This document shows positions 6,634-12,781 of a DNA stretch of 12,781 nt, piece by piece. This DNA comes from an uncultured Spirochaetales bacterium. Its GTDB lineage: Bacteria > Spirochaetota > Spirochaetia > Sphaerochaetales > Sphaerochaetaceae. Every line of letters begins with the position of its first letter. Within the stretch, counting starts at the first letter, position 1. Below the pieces are notes generated by a model that was not told the DNA's origin, did no database searches, and saw nothing but the letters and a program-made list of their open reading frames with translations. The position numbers and the translations under genes are program-made. The stretch spans positions 1 to 12,781 of the forward strand of contig CALFMX010000102.1 of assembly GCA_937902565.1 (NCBI GenBank), in the 5' to 3' direction.

Positions 6634-7514
6634 TGTTCTCTCTTTGCGGCAAGCTGTTCGGCTGCCACCATGGTATTGTGCATCAGCATCGCTATGGTCA
6701 TCACCCCCACCCCACCGGGCACTGGCGTGATGGCACTACTCTTCGGGGCGACGCTCTCAAAGTCAACATCACCGACGAGGCGGTAGCCACGGGTGCGACT
6801 GGGGTCCTCAACACGGTTGATCCCGACATCGATGACCGTGCACCCCTCCTTCACCATCGAGGCAGTGATGAAGAGTGGACGCCCGATGGCGGCTATGAGG
6901 ATGTCGGCCTGCCGGGTGATGGACGGCAGATCCTCGGTCCGCGAGTGGCAGATGGTGACCGTGGCATCACGGCCCTTCTGGATGAGGAGGCTTGCCATGG
7001 GCTTTCCCACGATGTTGCTGCGCCCCACGATGACCACGTGCTTTCCTGCCGTCTCAATCTGGTAGTAGTCGAGCATGTGCATGATTCCAAGCGGAGTACA
7101 GCTGACAAAGCCGGAGCGTCCGATGAGGAGGTTGCCGACACTCTCGGGATGGAAGCCATCGACGTCCTTCTCGACGGCAATGGTCTTGATCACCACCTCC
7201 TCGTCGATGTGGGGGGGAAGGGGCAGCTGTACGAGGATCCCGTGGACGGTATCATCTCCATTGAGGGTACAGATGAGGGAGAGGAGCTCAGCCTCCCCTA
7301 CATCTTCGCCAAGGTGATAATCTACATGGGAAAACCCTAAATCTTCACACGCCTTCCCCTTGGAGGCGACGTAACTGGAGCTCGCGGGGTCGTCCCCGAC
7401 CAATACCACGGCAAGCGAAGGGGCATAGCCATACCGACCAACAAAATGTGCACAACGCTCCCTGAGCTCTCCATAGGTCTGCTCTGCAACGTCCTTCCCT
7501 TTCAACACACGCAT
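6630..7514 (-). CDS. folD: Bifunctional methylenetetrahydrofolate dehydrogenase / methenyltetrahydrofolate cyclohydrolase
   Basis: Interconverts 5,10-methylene-, methenyl- and 10-formyl-tetrahydrofolate with NADP+, feeding purine synthesis and formylmethionine. The 294 residues are the family's usual length. Tyr48-x-x-x-Lys52 (SYVASK) supplies the catalytic lysine, LVQLPLPPHI (94-103) and KDVDGFHP (116-123, Asp119) form the folate site, GRSNIVGKP (164-172) is the dinucleotide-binding turn, and PVPGGVGVMT lies near the C-terminus. A purine-rich binding site (AGGGGAG) precedes the ATG. It is the first gene of the folD-miaB-sirtuin run. Its start is divergent from the exported-protein gene at 7689. 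I see no convincing folD promoter of its own. Confidence 0.96.
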   Translation of the reverse strand: MRVLKGKDVAEQTYGELRERCAHFVGRYGYAPSLAVVLVGDDPASSSYVASKGKACEDLGFSHVDYHLGEDVGEAELLSLICTLNGDDTVHGILVQLPLPPHIDEEVVIKTIAVEKDVDGFHPESVGNLLIGRSGFVSCTPLGIMHMLDYYQIETAGKHVVIVGRSNIVGKPMASLLIQKGRDATVTICHSRTEDLPSITRQADILIAAIGRPLFITASMVKEGCTVIDVGINRVEDPSRTRGYRLVGDVDFESVAPKSSAITPVPGGVGVMTIAMLMHNTMVAAEQLAAKREQ

Positions 7515-7573
7515 GGCTCTCTCCCCTCTTGCATACCCTACCCTAAAACTCGGCCTTTAGGCAACAAACTCAT

Positions 7574-7602
7574 TTGCAAAGAAGGGAGCCTCTTACTATA
7601 CT
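7574..7602 (+). promoter_or_regulatory. Sigma70-like promoter of the exported protein/lipoprotein pair
   Basis: TTGCAA (7574-7579) and TATACT (7597-7602, five of six consensus bases) with a 17-bp spacer. The predicted start falls at about 7608-7610, giving a leader of about 80 nt, which includes a weak hairpin (AGCACC with GGTGTT) at about 7648-7667. Confidence 0.55.
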
Positions 7603-7608
7603 TGAAGA

Positions 7609-7620
7609 GGTATGCATACC
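7609..7620. repeat. Perfect 12-bp palindrome, possible operator
   Basis: GGTATGCATACC reads the same on both strands and lies exactly at the predicted transcription start of the promoter at 7574-7602. Its right part, TGCATACCC (7613-7621), recurs at 7530-7538 in the folD leader. A regulator binding both divergent starts is possible but unproven. Confidence 0.4.
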
Positions 7621-7688
7621 CCTGTCTTTTGGCTATCATGGTGTAACAGCACCACAGGACAGGTGTTCTTCCTATGAAGAGGTACAGA

Positions 7689-8282
7689 ATGAAAAAATCG
7701 TTTCCGATCATCATAGCGCTCCTGCTCTTGGCAACCACGGTTGGGGCAGCCGCCCCCTTCTACGACAAGGGCAGCCAGTTCTTTAGTTTCAAGGTCGGCA
7801 CGACCTTCCCTACCTTCACCCACTTCTTTGGCACGAAGGAGACTGTAGCCGGGCTCGGGGAAGGCAAGACCGGCATGAAGATGGGGGGCTATGGCGGTAT
7901 AAGCTACCAGGTTTTCAACACACCCTACACCGCCATCGGGGGAGAGATCGGCTATAACTTCAACTTCGCTGCCGACAAGGAGCTCTTCACTGCAGTCCCC
8001 TTCTATGCCAAATACACCTACCTGCCTCTTCAGGGCTCGTGGGATATCCCGATCTCAACAGGATTGGGGTTTGCATACATCAAATACAAGGACGCCCAGC
8101 TGATGACCTTCTACGCCAACATCGAGACCGGCTTCACCTGGTACCCTGGAGAACACTGGGGCTTCGGGCTCACCACCGGCCTCTGGTTGATTCCGGAGTT
8201 CAACTACAACGAAGCGCTCAAGAAGGATAACGCCCTGGCCGGCATCATCCCGGTTACTGTCAGCGTTACCTACAGACAATAG
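7689..8282 (+). CDS. Exported small beta-barrel-like outer membrane protein
   Basis: The 197-residue protein starts with a clear signal peptide: MKKS, then the hydrophobic stretch IIIALLLLATTVG, with probable cleavage after GAA or AAA. The mature part has short alternating aromatic and glycine-rich strands (FFSFKVGTTFP, MGGYGGISYQVF, AIGGEIGYNFNF, VPFYAKYTYLPL, IPISTGLGFAYIKY, FYANIETGFTWYP, GFGLTTGLWLIP) and ends in VTVSVTYRQ. This is the look of an eight-strand OmpW/OmpA-like barrel. Treponema TP0733-type proteins are a plausible relative, from memory only. The ATG at 7689 is preferred over one at 7674 because GAAGAGG lies 6 nt before it and the signal peptide then has normal length. The lipoprotein follows 11 bp later, so the two are probably co-transcribed. 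Cargo or role is unknown. Confidence 0.8.
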   Translation: MKKSFPIIIALLLLATTVGAAAPFYDKGSQFFSFKVGTTFPTFTHFFGTKETVAGLGEGKTGMKMGGYGGISYQVFNTPYTAIGGEIGYNFNFAADKELFTAVPFYAKYTYLPLQGSWDIPISTGLGFAYIKYKDAQLMTFYANIETGFTWYPGEHWGFGLTTGLWLIPEFNYNEALKKDNALAGIIPVTVSVTYRQ

Positions 8283-8293
8283 GAGAGAGACCC

Positions 8294-9418
8294 ATGAAAC
8301 GCACACTCCAAACCATTCTCATCGCAACAACCCTCCTCACTCTCCTCTTCACCTCCTGCAACGCAGACGCCTCTGCAGGCCTCTTCAGACAGATTGCTGA
8401 CTCCAAGGCGCCGGTGGGGATTCGGTATAAACAGATTATTGGGAAAGATGGTACATATTTGTATTTCATCACCAATGATGGGATCTACAAGAGCACTGGC
8501 CCTGTAACAACAAGTGTAAAAGCTAACGGAAAACTCAAGCCGGTCCACTACGCATATGTTGATGGAACGACGCTGGTTTATGTTGCCAACAGCTCGGCTG
8601 GAACCGAGGTTGGACAATATGACCTGACAAGTGGCACCGATACTACACAATCTCATCCTACCAATGCAGGGTACAATGAGTATGTGATCAAAGGAGTCTA
8701 CGCCAACAAGCTCTTCTTGCTTGAGGGCAAGGACACCACCGATACAAAACAATTCTCGCTAGCTGAATATACTCCTAATACTAATACGTTGGTCGATAAA
8801 GTTACGATCGATGCATCAGCTGGCCTGAAGCTCCACAGTGTTCTGCAGATGAGCGGGCTGCAACAGAAAGATATTAGTGCCACCCATCCAATGATCTTGA
8901 GCTTTGTCAAAGCAGATAAGAAGACATATCAACACTTCTATGTTCAAGGTACAAATGCCTATGAATTGACGCTAGATAAAAACCGCTCTCTTGCAGCCTT
9001 TACCATCAGTGGCGGTAATCTCTATGTAATTACCGAGGATGGACACCTCTATGAGAGTAGTACCCCAACAGGTGATGAAACACTCACCCACAAGAAGGAT
9101 CTCGGCAAAAGTTATTCTCCCAATGCATTCATGTATGCGGTAAAGGATGGTACAACCACTCACCTCATCACCAAGACGAATACAGAGACAGAGGGCTTGT
9201 TTGTCATCACCAGGGATTCTGGCGGTACAATTACCACCACGCCCATTTCAGACGGCTACGCCTCTCAGATGAAGAACGTCAACATCGTCAGTGCCTTTGA
9301 GAAACCTTCGGGAGATCTTCTCATCGCCACAGAGAAGAACGGAATGTTCGATATCTCCATAACCGATGCAGCCACTGGTGAAGGAACCTCCAAGGGCCCT
9401 GAGGATTACACGATATAG
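8294..9418 (+). CDS. Putative lipoprotein, probable beta-propeller; function unknown
   Basis: A 374-residue protein beginning MKRTLQ, a hydrophobic core and LLFTSC, a relaxed spirochaetal lipobox with Cys22 as the lipidated residue. The mature part is rich in Thr, Asp and Lys. It repeats a strand-turn pattern that suggests propeller blades: YLYFITNDGIYKS (about 55-67), GNLYVITEDGHLYES (about 238-252), LFVITRDSGG (about 303) and LLIATEKNGMFDIS (about 342). No enzyme motif is seen. AGGAGAGAG, which overlaps the stop of the preceding gene, serves as ribosome binding site. The middle of the gene is AT-rich for this window (counted lines: 42% GC at 8461-8520, 38% at 8761-8820, against 63% at 6001-6060 in miaB), a sign of transfer or relaxed selection. 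A strong terminator follows. Confidence 0.8.
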   Translation: MKRTLQTILIATTLLTLLFTSCNADASAGLFRQIADSKAPVGIRYKQIIGKDGTYLYFITNDGIYKSTGPVTTSVKANGKLKPVHYAYVDGTTLVYVANSSAGTEVGQYDLTSGTDTTQSHPTNAGYNEYVIKGVYANKLFLLEGKDTTDTKQFSLAEYTPNTNTLVDKVTIDASAGLKLHSVLQMSGLQQKDISATHPMILSFVKADKKTYQHFYVQGTNAYELTLDKNRSLAAFTISGGNLYVITEDGHLYESSTPTGDETLTHKKDLGKSYSPNAFMYAVKDGTTTHLITKTNTETEGLFVITRDSGGTITTTPISDGYASQMKNVNIVSAFEKPSGDLLIATEKNGMFDISITDAATGEGTSKGPEDYTI

Positions 9419-9443
9419 TCAGATTGCATCAGTTGGATTGTTT

Positions 9444-9477
9444 ACAGCCTCGCAGAAGCGAGGCTGTCTGCTTCTTG
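9444..9477 (+). terminator. Rho-independent terminator after the lipoprotein gene
   Basis: A perfect 10-bp GC-rich stem, ACAGCCTCGC (9444-9453) with GCGAGGCTGT (9458-9467), closes a 4-nt AGAA loop and is followed by the T-rich CTGCTTCTT. It lies 25 bp past the stop codon. Confidence 0.85.
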
Positions 9478-9495
9478 GAATGGTTCTATACTTCG

Positions 9496-9524
9496 TTGAC
9501 TCTTCTCCCCTCCTCCCTGATACT
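9496..9524 (+). promoter_or_regulatory. Sigma70-like promoter of the DsrE-like gene
   Basis: TTGACT (9496-9501, five of six) and GATACT (9519-9524, four of six) with a 17-bp spacer, the latter possibly read as TACTAT with a 19-bp spacer. The start would fall near 9531, about 20 nt before the gene. Confidence 0.5.
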
Positions 9525-9539
9525 ATGTATCAATAGTAT
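9520..9539. repeat. Inverted repeat over the -10 box and leader
   Basis: ATACTAT (9520-9526) and ATAGTAT (9533-9539) are perfect 7-bp inverted arms around GTATCA. They cover the -10 region and end just before the TGGAGG binding site at 9541-9546. As DNA this could be an operator. Confidence 0.4.
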
Positions 9540-9551
9540 GTGGAGGTTTGT

Positions 9552-9890
9552 ATGGATAAGTACTTGTTCTATGGCATGACTGGCAACAAGATGTGTTTCA
9601 ACCACATCCTGCTCAATGCGCTCGATCTGGTAGATAATGGCGTTGAGGCCAAGATCATCTTTGAGGGGGAGTCGGTCAAGCTGGTATCGGTCTTTGAGGA
9701 GGAGAAGAACACCCTCTACCTCAAGGCAAAAGAGCGTGGCCTCATCGCAGGCATCTGCCTCGCCTGCTCCAAGGTTATGGGGGTTTTTGAGAAAAACAGC
9801 GGGTATGGTCTTCCCATGCTCGGTGATATGAGCGGGCACGCAGGAATGAGGCCATTTACGAGAGAGGGGTATCTTGTTATAAGCATGTGA
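9552..9890 (+). CDS. Small DsrE-like cytoplasmic protein with CxxC motif
   Basis: A 112-residue soluble protein. The order strand (KYLFYGMTG), helix (CFNHILLNALDLVDNG), strand (EAKIIFEGESVKLV), helix, then GICLACSKVMGVF and a final GYLVISM strand fits the alpha/beta fold of DsrE/DsrF-like proteins, some of which move sulfur on a cysteine. Cys69 and Cys72 form CLAC, and Cys15 is close to the N-terminus. Family membership is a judgement from pattern, so function remains open; sulfur transfer or redox chemistry is only a possibility. The ATG at 9552 has GGAGG 5 nt upstream; the ATG at 9540 precedes that site and is rejected. It is monocistronic, with its own promoter and a hairpin some 70 bp after the stop. 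Confidence 0.75.
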   Translation: MDKYLFYGMTGNKMCFNHILLNALDLVDNGVEAKIIFEGESVKLVSVFEEEKNTLYLKAKERGLIAGICLACSKVMGVFEKNSGYGLPMLGDMSGHAGMRPFTREGYLVISM

Positions 9891-9961
9891 ATTAATATCA
9901 CTCAATACACTTTCATGAGGGAATTATTGCCTAGTTGTTACACTATCATGATGGAATACGA

Positions 9962-9990
9962 ATCAAGCCCACTACGAGAGCGGGCTTGAT
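9962..9990. terminator. Bidirectional hairpin between convergent genes
   Basis: ATCAAGCCC (9962-9970) and GGGCTTGAT (9982-9990) form a perfect 9-bp stem with an 11-nt loop. It lies 24 bp past the phosphoribosyltransferase stop on the minus strand and about 70 bp past the DsrE-like gene on the plus strand. T tracts are weak on both sides. Confidence 0.6.
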
Positions 9991-10014
9991 CGTTGGTGAT
10001 TTGGATAGTTTGGG

Positions 10015-10629
10015 TCAGTCCCCTCTCACCTCGTGGAGGATTCTCCTGACCTGGGGATCGGAGAAGTGTTCATCGATCTCCTCGGCTGTGAGGCCGATGA
10101 ATTCGTGGCAGTTGTAGTGGATCCAGTGCTCATCAGCCTCGCTCTTGAGCACGTGCTTTCTGCAGTAGTAGTCCGGTTGGACCGGAAGGGGCTCCTCATT
10201 CTTGTAAAGGGGGACCTTGTAGTCGTAGACGGCGACTTTGAGGTCCTCTCTCGGAATCCCCTTCTTCATGATGATGCGGCCCAGCTCGTTGACCGTCTTG
10301 CCGGTGTCGAAGATATCGTCGACAAGGAGGATCTTGTCGCCGGTGCGCAGGTGCTCGGGTGAGTAGGTCCACCCATCGACCACGACATTGGCCTGGTCGC
10401 GCAGGTACCCATAGGAGCGCGCCACTACGGCTGCATAGAAGACCGGCCTGCCCTTCTCCCGTATCCTGATCATCTTGTAGTATTCGCTGAAGACGTTGGC
10501 CATGTAGGCCCCGCCTCGCAGCGAAGCGTAGATGATGTCGGGGACGAAGTGATCTTCAGTGTACATCTTGTGGGCAAGCTTCAGCGTCGAATCACGGATG
10601 GTGTCGCAGCTGATGAATTCCTTCTGCAT
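10015..10629 (-). CDS. Type I phosphoribosyltransferase (hypoxanthine/xanthine/guanine-type)
   Basis: Transfers phosphoribose from PRPP to a base, or, as in PyrR-like members, senses nucleotides. The 204 residues contain the 13-residue PRPP loop signature ILLVDDIFDTGKT (100-112) and a pyrophosphate loop SLRGG (36-40). A long C-terminal extension with an unusual YYCRKHVL...HWIHYNCHEF segment carries Cys and His residues. Closest in general form to the Gpt/xanthine-type enzymes seen in archaea and spirochaetes, but the base specificity cannot be read. It is the last gene of the chaperone-nusB-map run, 12 bp behind map, with AGGAGAG 7 nt before the ATG. A purine salvage role is inferred. Confidence 0.85.
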   Translation of the reverse strand: MQKEFISCDTIRDSTLKLAHKMYTEDHFVPDIIYASLRGGAYMANVFSEYYKMIRIREKGRPVFYAAVVARSYGYLRDQANVVVDGWTYSPEHLRTGDKILLVDDIFDTGKTVNELGRIIMKKGIPREDLKVAVYDYKVPLYKNEEPLPVQPDYYCRKHVLKSEADEHWIHYNCHEFIGLTAEEIDEHFSDPQVRRILHEVRGD

Positions 10630-10641
10630 CGGGCTTCTCTC

Positions 10642-11394
10642 CTATACGGTCAGGACCTTCAGGCCATCTTTGGTTATCGCTACAGTATCCTCAAAGTGAG
10701 AGGAAGGCAAGCCATCGGTTGTCACCACCGTCCAATCATTGGAGAGGACGCGCACCTTAGCTGTCCCCATATTGATCATCGGCTCGATGGCAAGGACCAT
10801 CCCCTCGCGGATGCGGGGGTTGGGCAAATAGGTTGATGCGTAGTTGGGAATCTCGGGATCCTCGTGGACGGCAAGGCCTACGCCGTGGCCGCAGTAGTCG
10901 CGCACAACACCGTAGCCATGGGCCGTAGCGTGCTTGTAGACCGCCTTGCCAATATCCTGGATGCGTGCACCCTTCTTGCCTGCAGCCTCAATGCCCAGGC
11001 GCAGACACTCCTCGGTAACCCGATTGAGTTGCTCGTTCTCCGCGGAGGTCTTCCCGATGATGAAGGTACGGGCCATGTCGCTGAAGTGGCCATCGAGGTT
11101 GATGCCCAGGTCGATGTCGACCAGGTCCCCATACTCGATGATCCGCTTCCTGCTCGGGATGCCGTGGATGACCTCTTCGTTGATGGAGATACACGCTGTT
11201 GCAGGAAAGCCGCCGTAGTTGAGGAAGGCGGGGATCCCCTTGTGCTTGATGATGAAATCGTAGCAGTAGCGGTCCACCTCATAGGTGGACATCCCGCTCT
11301 CCATGAAGGTGGCAAGCTCACTCATCAGGATGGCGGTCAGATGGCACGCCTCCTCGATACGCTTGATCTGTTCCTCGGTCTTGAGTTGAATCAT
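10642..11394 (-). CDS. map: Methionine aminopeptidase, type I
   Basis: Removes the initiator methionine from nascent proteins. The 250 residues carry all the expected active-site residues: His77 (EEVIHGIP), the metal ligands Asp95 and Asp106 (DIDLGINLDGHFSDMA), His170 (CGHGVG), Glu204 (LAIEP) and Glu235 (SHFEDTV), with the same spacing as in E. coli MetAP. There is no N-terminal zinc-finger or type II insertion, so it is the short type Ia form. Its start overlaps the nusB stop (11391-11394, ATGA), so translation is coupled. The operon position between nusB and a phosphoribosyltransferase puts it with growth-rate genes. Confidence 0.96.
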   Translation of the reverse strand: MIQLKTEEQIKRIEEACHLTAILMSELATFMESGMSTYEVDRYCYDFIIKHKGIPAFLNYGGFPATACISINEEVIHGIPSRKRIIEYGDLVDIDLGINLDGHFSDMARTFIIGKTSAENEQLNRVTEECLRLGIEAAGKKGARIQDIGKAVYKHATAHGYGVVRDYCGHGVGLAVHEDPEIPNYASTYLPNPRIREGMVLAIEPMINMGTAKVRVLSNDWTVVTTDGLPSSHFEDTVAITKDGLKVLTV

Positions 11395-11831
11395 AGGTGC
11401 TCCTCCTTAAGCGGGAAGAGCTGCTTTTGCATAGCATCGAGGATCCCGTTGATGAATTTGTAATTAACTTCGGTTGAGAAGTCCTGGCTAAGCTTGACCG
11501 CCTCATCGATGACGATGTGCGGGTGTATATCCTCGTACTTGAAGCAAAAGACACTGATGCGCAGAATGTTGCGATCGACGTAGTCGATCTTCTCGATCGG
11601 TCGGTTGAGTGAAAACCGGCTGATCAGCTCATCGATCTCCCCAAGGTTCTCCAGCGTCCCCCTGACGAGGTACATGCCGTAGATCTTGACGTCGTTCTCA
11701 AGCTCATTGTACTCATCAATCGTCGTGGCACTGAAGGTGGGCTCGACGAACCGGGTCTCCAACTGGTTGTTGAAATCCATGGCGTAGAGGGTCTGTAAGG
11801 CCAATTCGCGCCCTTTGTGTCTGTTCTTCAT
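11391..11831 (-). CDS. nusB: Transcription antitermination factor NusB
   Basis: A small all-helical protein (146 residues, usual length) that binds boxA RNA with NusE (S10) and supports antitermination of rRNA operons. The N-terminal RHKGRELALQTLYAMDF is the typical basic helix of the family (RxxARxxAxQxLY). The C-terminal IDYVDRNILRISVFCF, VIDEAVKLSQDFSTE and KFINGILDAM are family signatures. It starts one base after the stop codon of the upstream chaperone gene and ends overlapping map by four bases, so the whole group is very likely one transcript. Confidence 0.95.
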   Translation of the reverse strand: MKNRHKGRELALQTLYAMDFNNQLETRFVEPTFSATTIDEYNELENDVKIYGMYLVRGTLENLGEIDELISRFSLNRPIEKIDYVDRNILRISVFCFKYEDIHPHIVIDEAVKLSQDFSTEVNYKFINGILDAMQKQLFPLKEEHL

Positions 11832-11832
11832 G

Positions 11833-12781
11833 CTACTTGTACAGGATGTTGACCGTGGCGCTCTTTCTCAGGTCTGCGACCAGGTCGTTGATCGCCTTGA
11901 CGTAATTCTCCTGTCCCTTGGCCTGTGAGAGCTCCTCGGTGATGTATTGGCGGATCGTCATGGTCGTCTCCGGGCTGATCACATCATCGAGGCCGAGGAT
12001 CTTCGTCTCGTTGTAGGTGAGAACCTTCAGGATATGGTAGCCGGTGAGGCTGGTCACCACGTCGGTGGTGAAGCCGACCTCGGTGGAAAACGCTGCGTCG
12101 AAGAAGGCATCGCCGAGACCGGCAAGAGCCTCGCTGTTGTCCATCGTGAGCCAGCCGATATCACCGGCCTTGGCCTTGGATTGGGCATCCTGGCTATAGT
12201 CGACGACCGCTTTCTCAAAGCTGAGGGTACCGCTCTTGATGCGGCGCGCCACATCATCGAGCATCGCCTTGTTGGTGCGGTTTGTCTCCTCGTTGTCGGC
12301 AAACGGGATGTAGATATGGGAGAGCTTCACCGTCTCGGGGCTGATGAACTGGGTACGGTTCTTGCGGTAGAAGCTGGTGACTTCACTCTCGGGGATGGTG
12401 ATCTTCTGGTTGAGCACAGCGCTCTTCTGCTGGCGCACATAGGCGTCGACGAGTAGCTGCTCACCGATCATGGTGCGGTAGTCGGCTACCGAGCCGAAGT
12501 TGCTGGCGATCACCTGGGAGAACTGCTCATCGGTGAAGCGCTGGCCGTAGGTGGCCTCCAGGTTCGCCTTCTGGCTGGCGTAGGCACTGTCGATCATGGC
12601 ATCGGTGATCTTGATGCCGTCGCGTGCCGCTCCCTGGCGAAAGAGTTCGTTGTTGATCAGGAGGTTGAGTACCTGCAGGGGATCGACGGTGGTGGGGTCC
12701 GCACCGCTGGTACGGGCACTCTCCTGGTAGAGGCGAACCTCGTTCTCAAGCTCGGCTACGGTAATCGGGACGGTCTTGGTC
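11833..12781 (-). CDS. SurA/PpiC-type peptidyl-prolyl isomerase (N-terminus outside window)
   Basis: Probable periplasmic chaperone that helps fold exported and outer-membrane proteins. The frame is open to the window edge, so only the last 315 residues are visible and the signal peptide cannot be judged; the internal ATG at 12597 is not the start, as conserved SurA-like sequence (VAELENEVRLYQESA, LQVLNLLINNELFRQGA) precedes it. Visible residues 1-150 are a SurA N-terminal helical domain. Residues about 148-258 form a parvulin domain, seen in VKLSHIYIPF, SFEKAVVDYSQDAQS, AGDIGWL, DAFFDAAFS and TGYHILKVL. The C-terminal tail is helical and ends ILYK. It is the first visible gene of the operon with nusB, map and a phosphoribosyltransferase. 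Confidence 0.88.
   Translation of the reverse strand, partial: TKTVPITVAELENEVRLYQESARTSGADPTTVDPLQVLNLLINNELFRQGAARDGIKITDAMIDSAYASQKANLEATYGQRFTDEQFSQVIASNFGSVADYRTMIGEQLLVDAYVRQQKSAVLNQKITIPESEVTSFYRKNRTQFISPETVKLSHIYIPFADNEETNRTNKAMLDDVARRIKSGTLSFEKAVVDYSQDAQSKAKAGDIGWLTMDNSEALAGLGDAFFDAAFSTEVGFTTDVVTSLTGYHILKVLTYNETKILGLDDVISPETTMTIRQYITEELSQAKGQENYVKAINDLVADLRKSATVNILYK

Noticed and set aside
6633..7340. A 235-codon plus-strand frame across folD
   Set aside because: Exact antisense of the conserved FolD protein, Asp/Gly/His-rich in the way complement frames are, with no plausible start context.
10864..12456. Plus-strand frames opposite map and the chaperone gene (10864-11463, 11947-12456)
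   Set aside because: Opposite strand has full-length, motif-complete map and chaperone genes.
1..12781. CRISPR arrays, insertion-sequence ends, toxin-antitoxin or defence genes
   Set aside because: I looked for spaced direct repeats, terminal inverted repeats around the recombinase and small paired genes and saw none. Apart from the recombinase there is no mobile-element gene.

Overview
The window reads like the chromosome of a free-living spirochaete, most probably of the Sphaerochaeta type. The reasons are a moderately high GC content with markedly AT-richer patches, a short secreted barrel-like protein next to a lipoprotein with a relaxed lipobox, a tmRNA with a long tag, and housekeeping proteins of Gram-negative type. 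The taxonomic call is an inference from protein character, not from a search. Both ends of the window cut genes: a tyrosine recombinase on the left and a SurA/PpiC-type chaperone on the right.

Left part (1-4080). A recombinase C-terminal half (+) runs for 135 bp into the 3' end of a convergent ion-transporter-superfamily permease (-). The permease and a YfcE/ApaH-like metallophosphoesterase (+) diverge from a roughly 150-bp intergenic region with recognisable promoters. A 448-codon all-helical protein of uncertain function (-) converges on the phosphoesterase with a 21-bp gap.

Middle (4040-7514, all -). The order of transcription is folD, miaB, a zinc-binding sirtuin, then ssrA (tmRNA). folD and miaB overlap by ATGA, and the sirtuin follows after 16 bp. 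The tmRNA has its own sigma70-like promoter, whose -35 box overlaps the sirtuin stop codon, and a strong hairpin after its 3' end. The tag frame, the tRNA-Ala-like ends with G3:U70 and the T arm are all readable.

Right part (7515-12781). A promoter with a 12-bp palindrome at its expected start point drives a small exported barrel-like protein and a probable beta-propeller lipoprotein (+), closed by a clear terminator. A DsrE-like small protein with a CxxC motif (+) has its own promoter and an inverted repeat in its leader. Then comes a tightly packed (-) operon: SurA/PpiC-type peptidyl-prolyl isomerase, nusB, map and an orphan phosphoribosyltransferase. It joins envelope protein folding, rRNA antitermination, N-terminal methionine removal and purine-type salvage.

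I see no CRISPR array, insertion sequence, rRNA or ordinary tRNA gene, and no obvious new multi-gene defence system. The most unusual items are the recombinase tail made from the antisense of a membrane protein, the 18-residue tmRNA tag, the AT-rich lipoprotein with its exported neighbour, and the helical protein placed directly behind ssrA.
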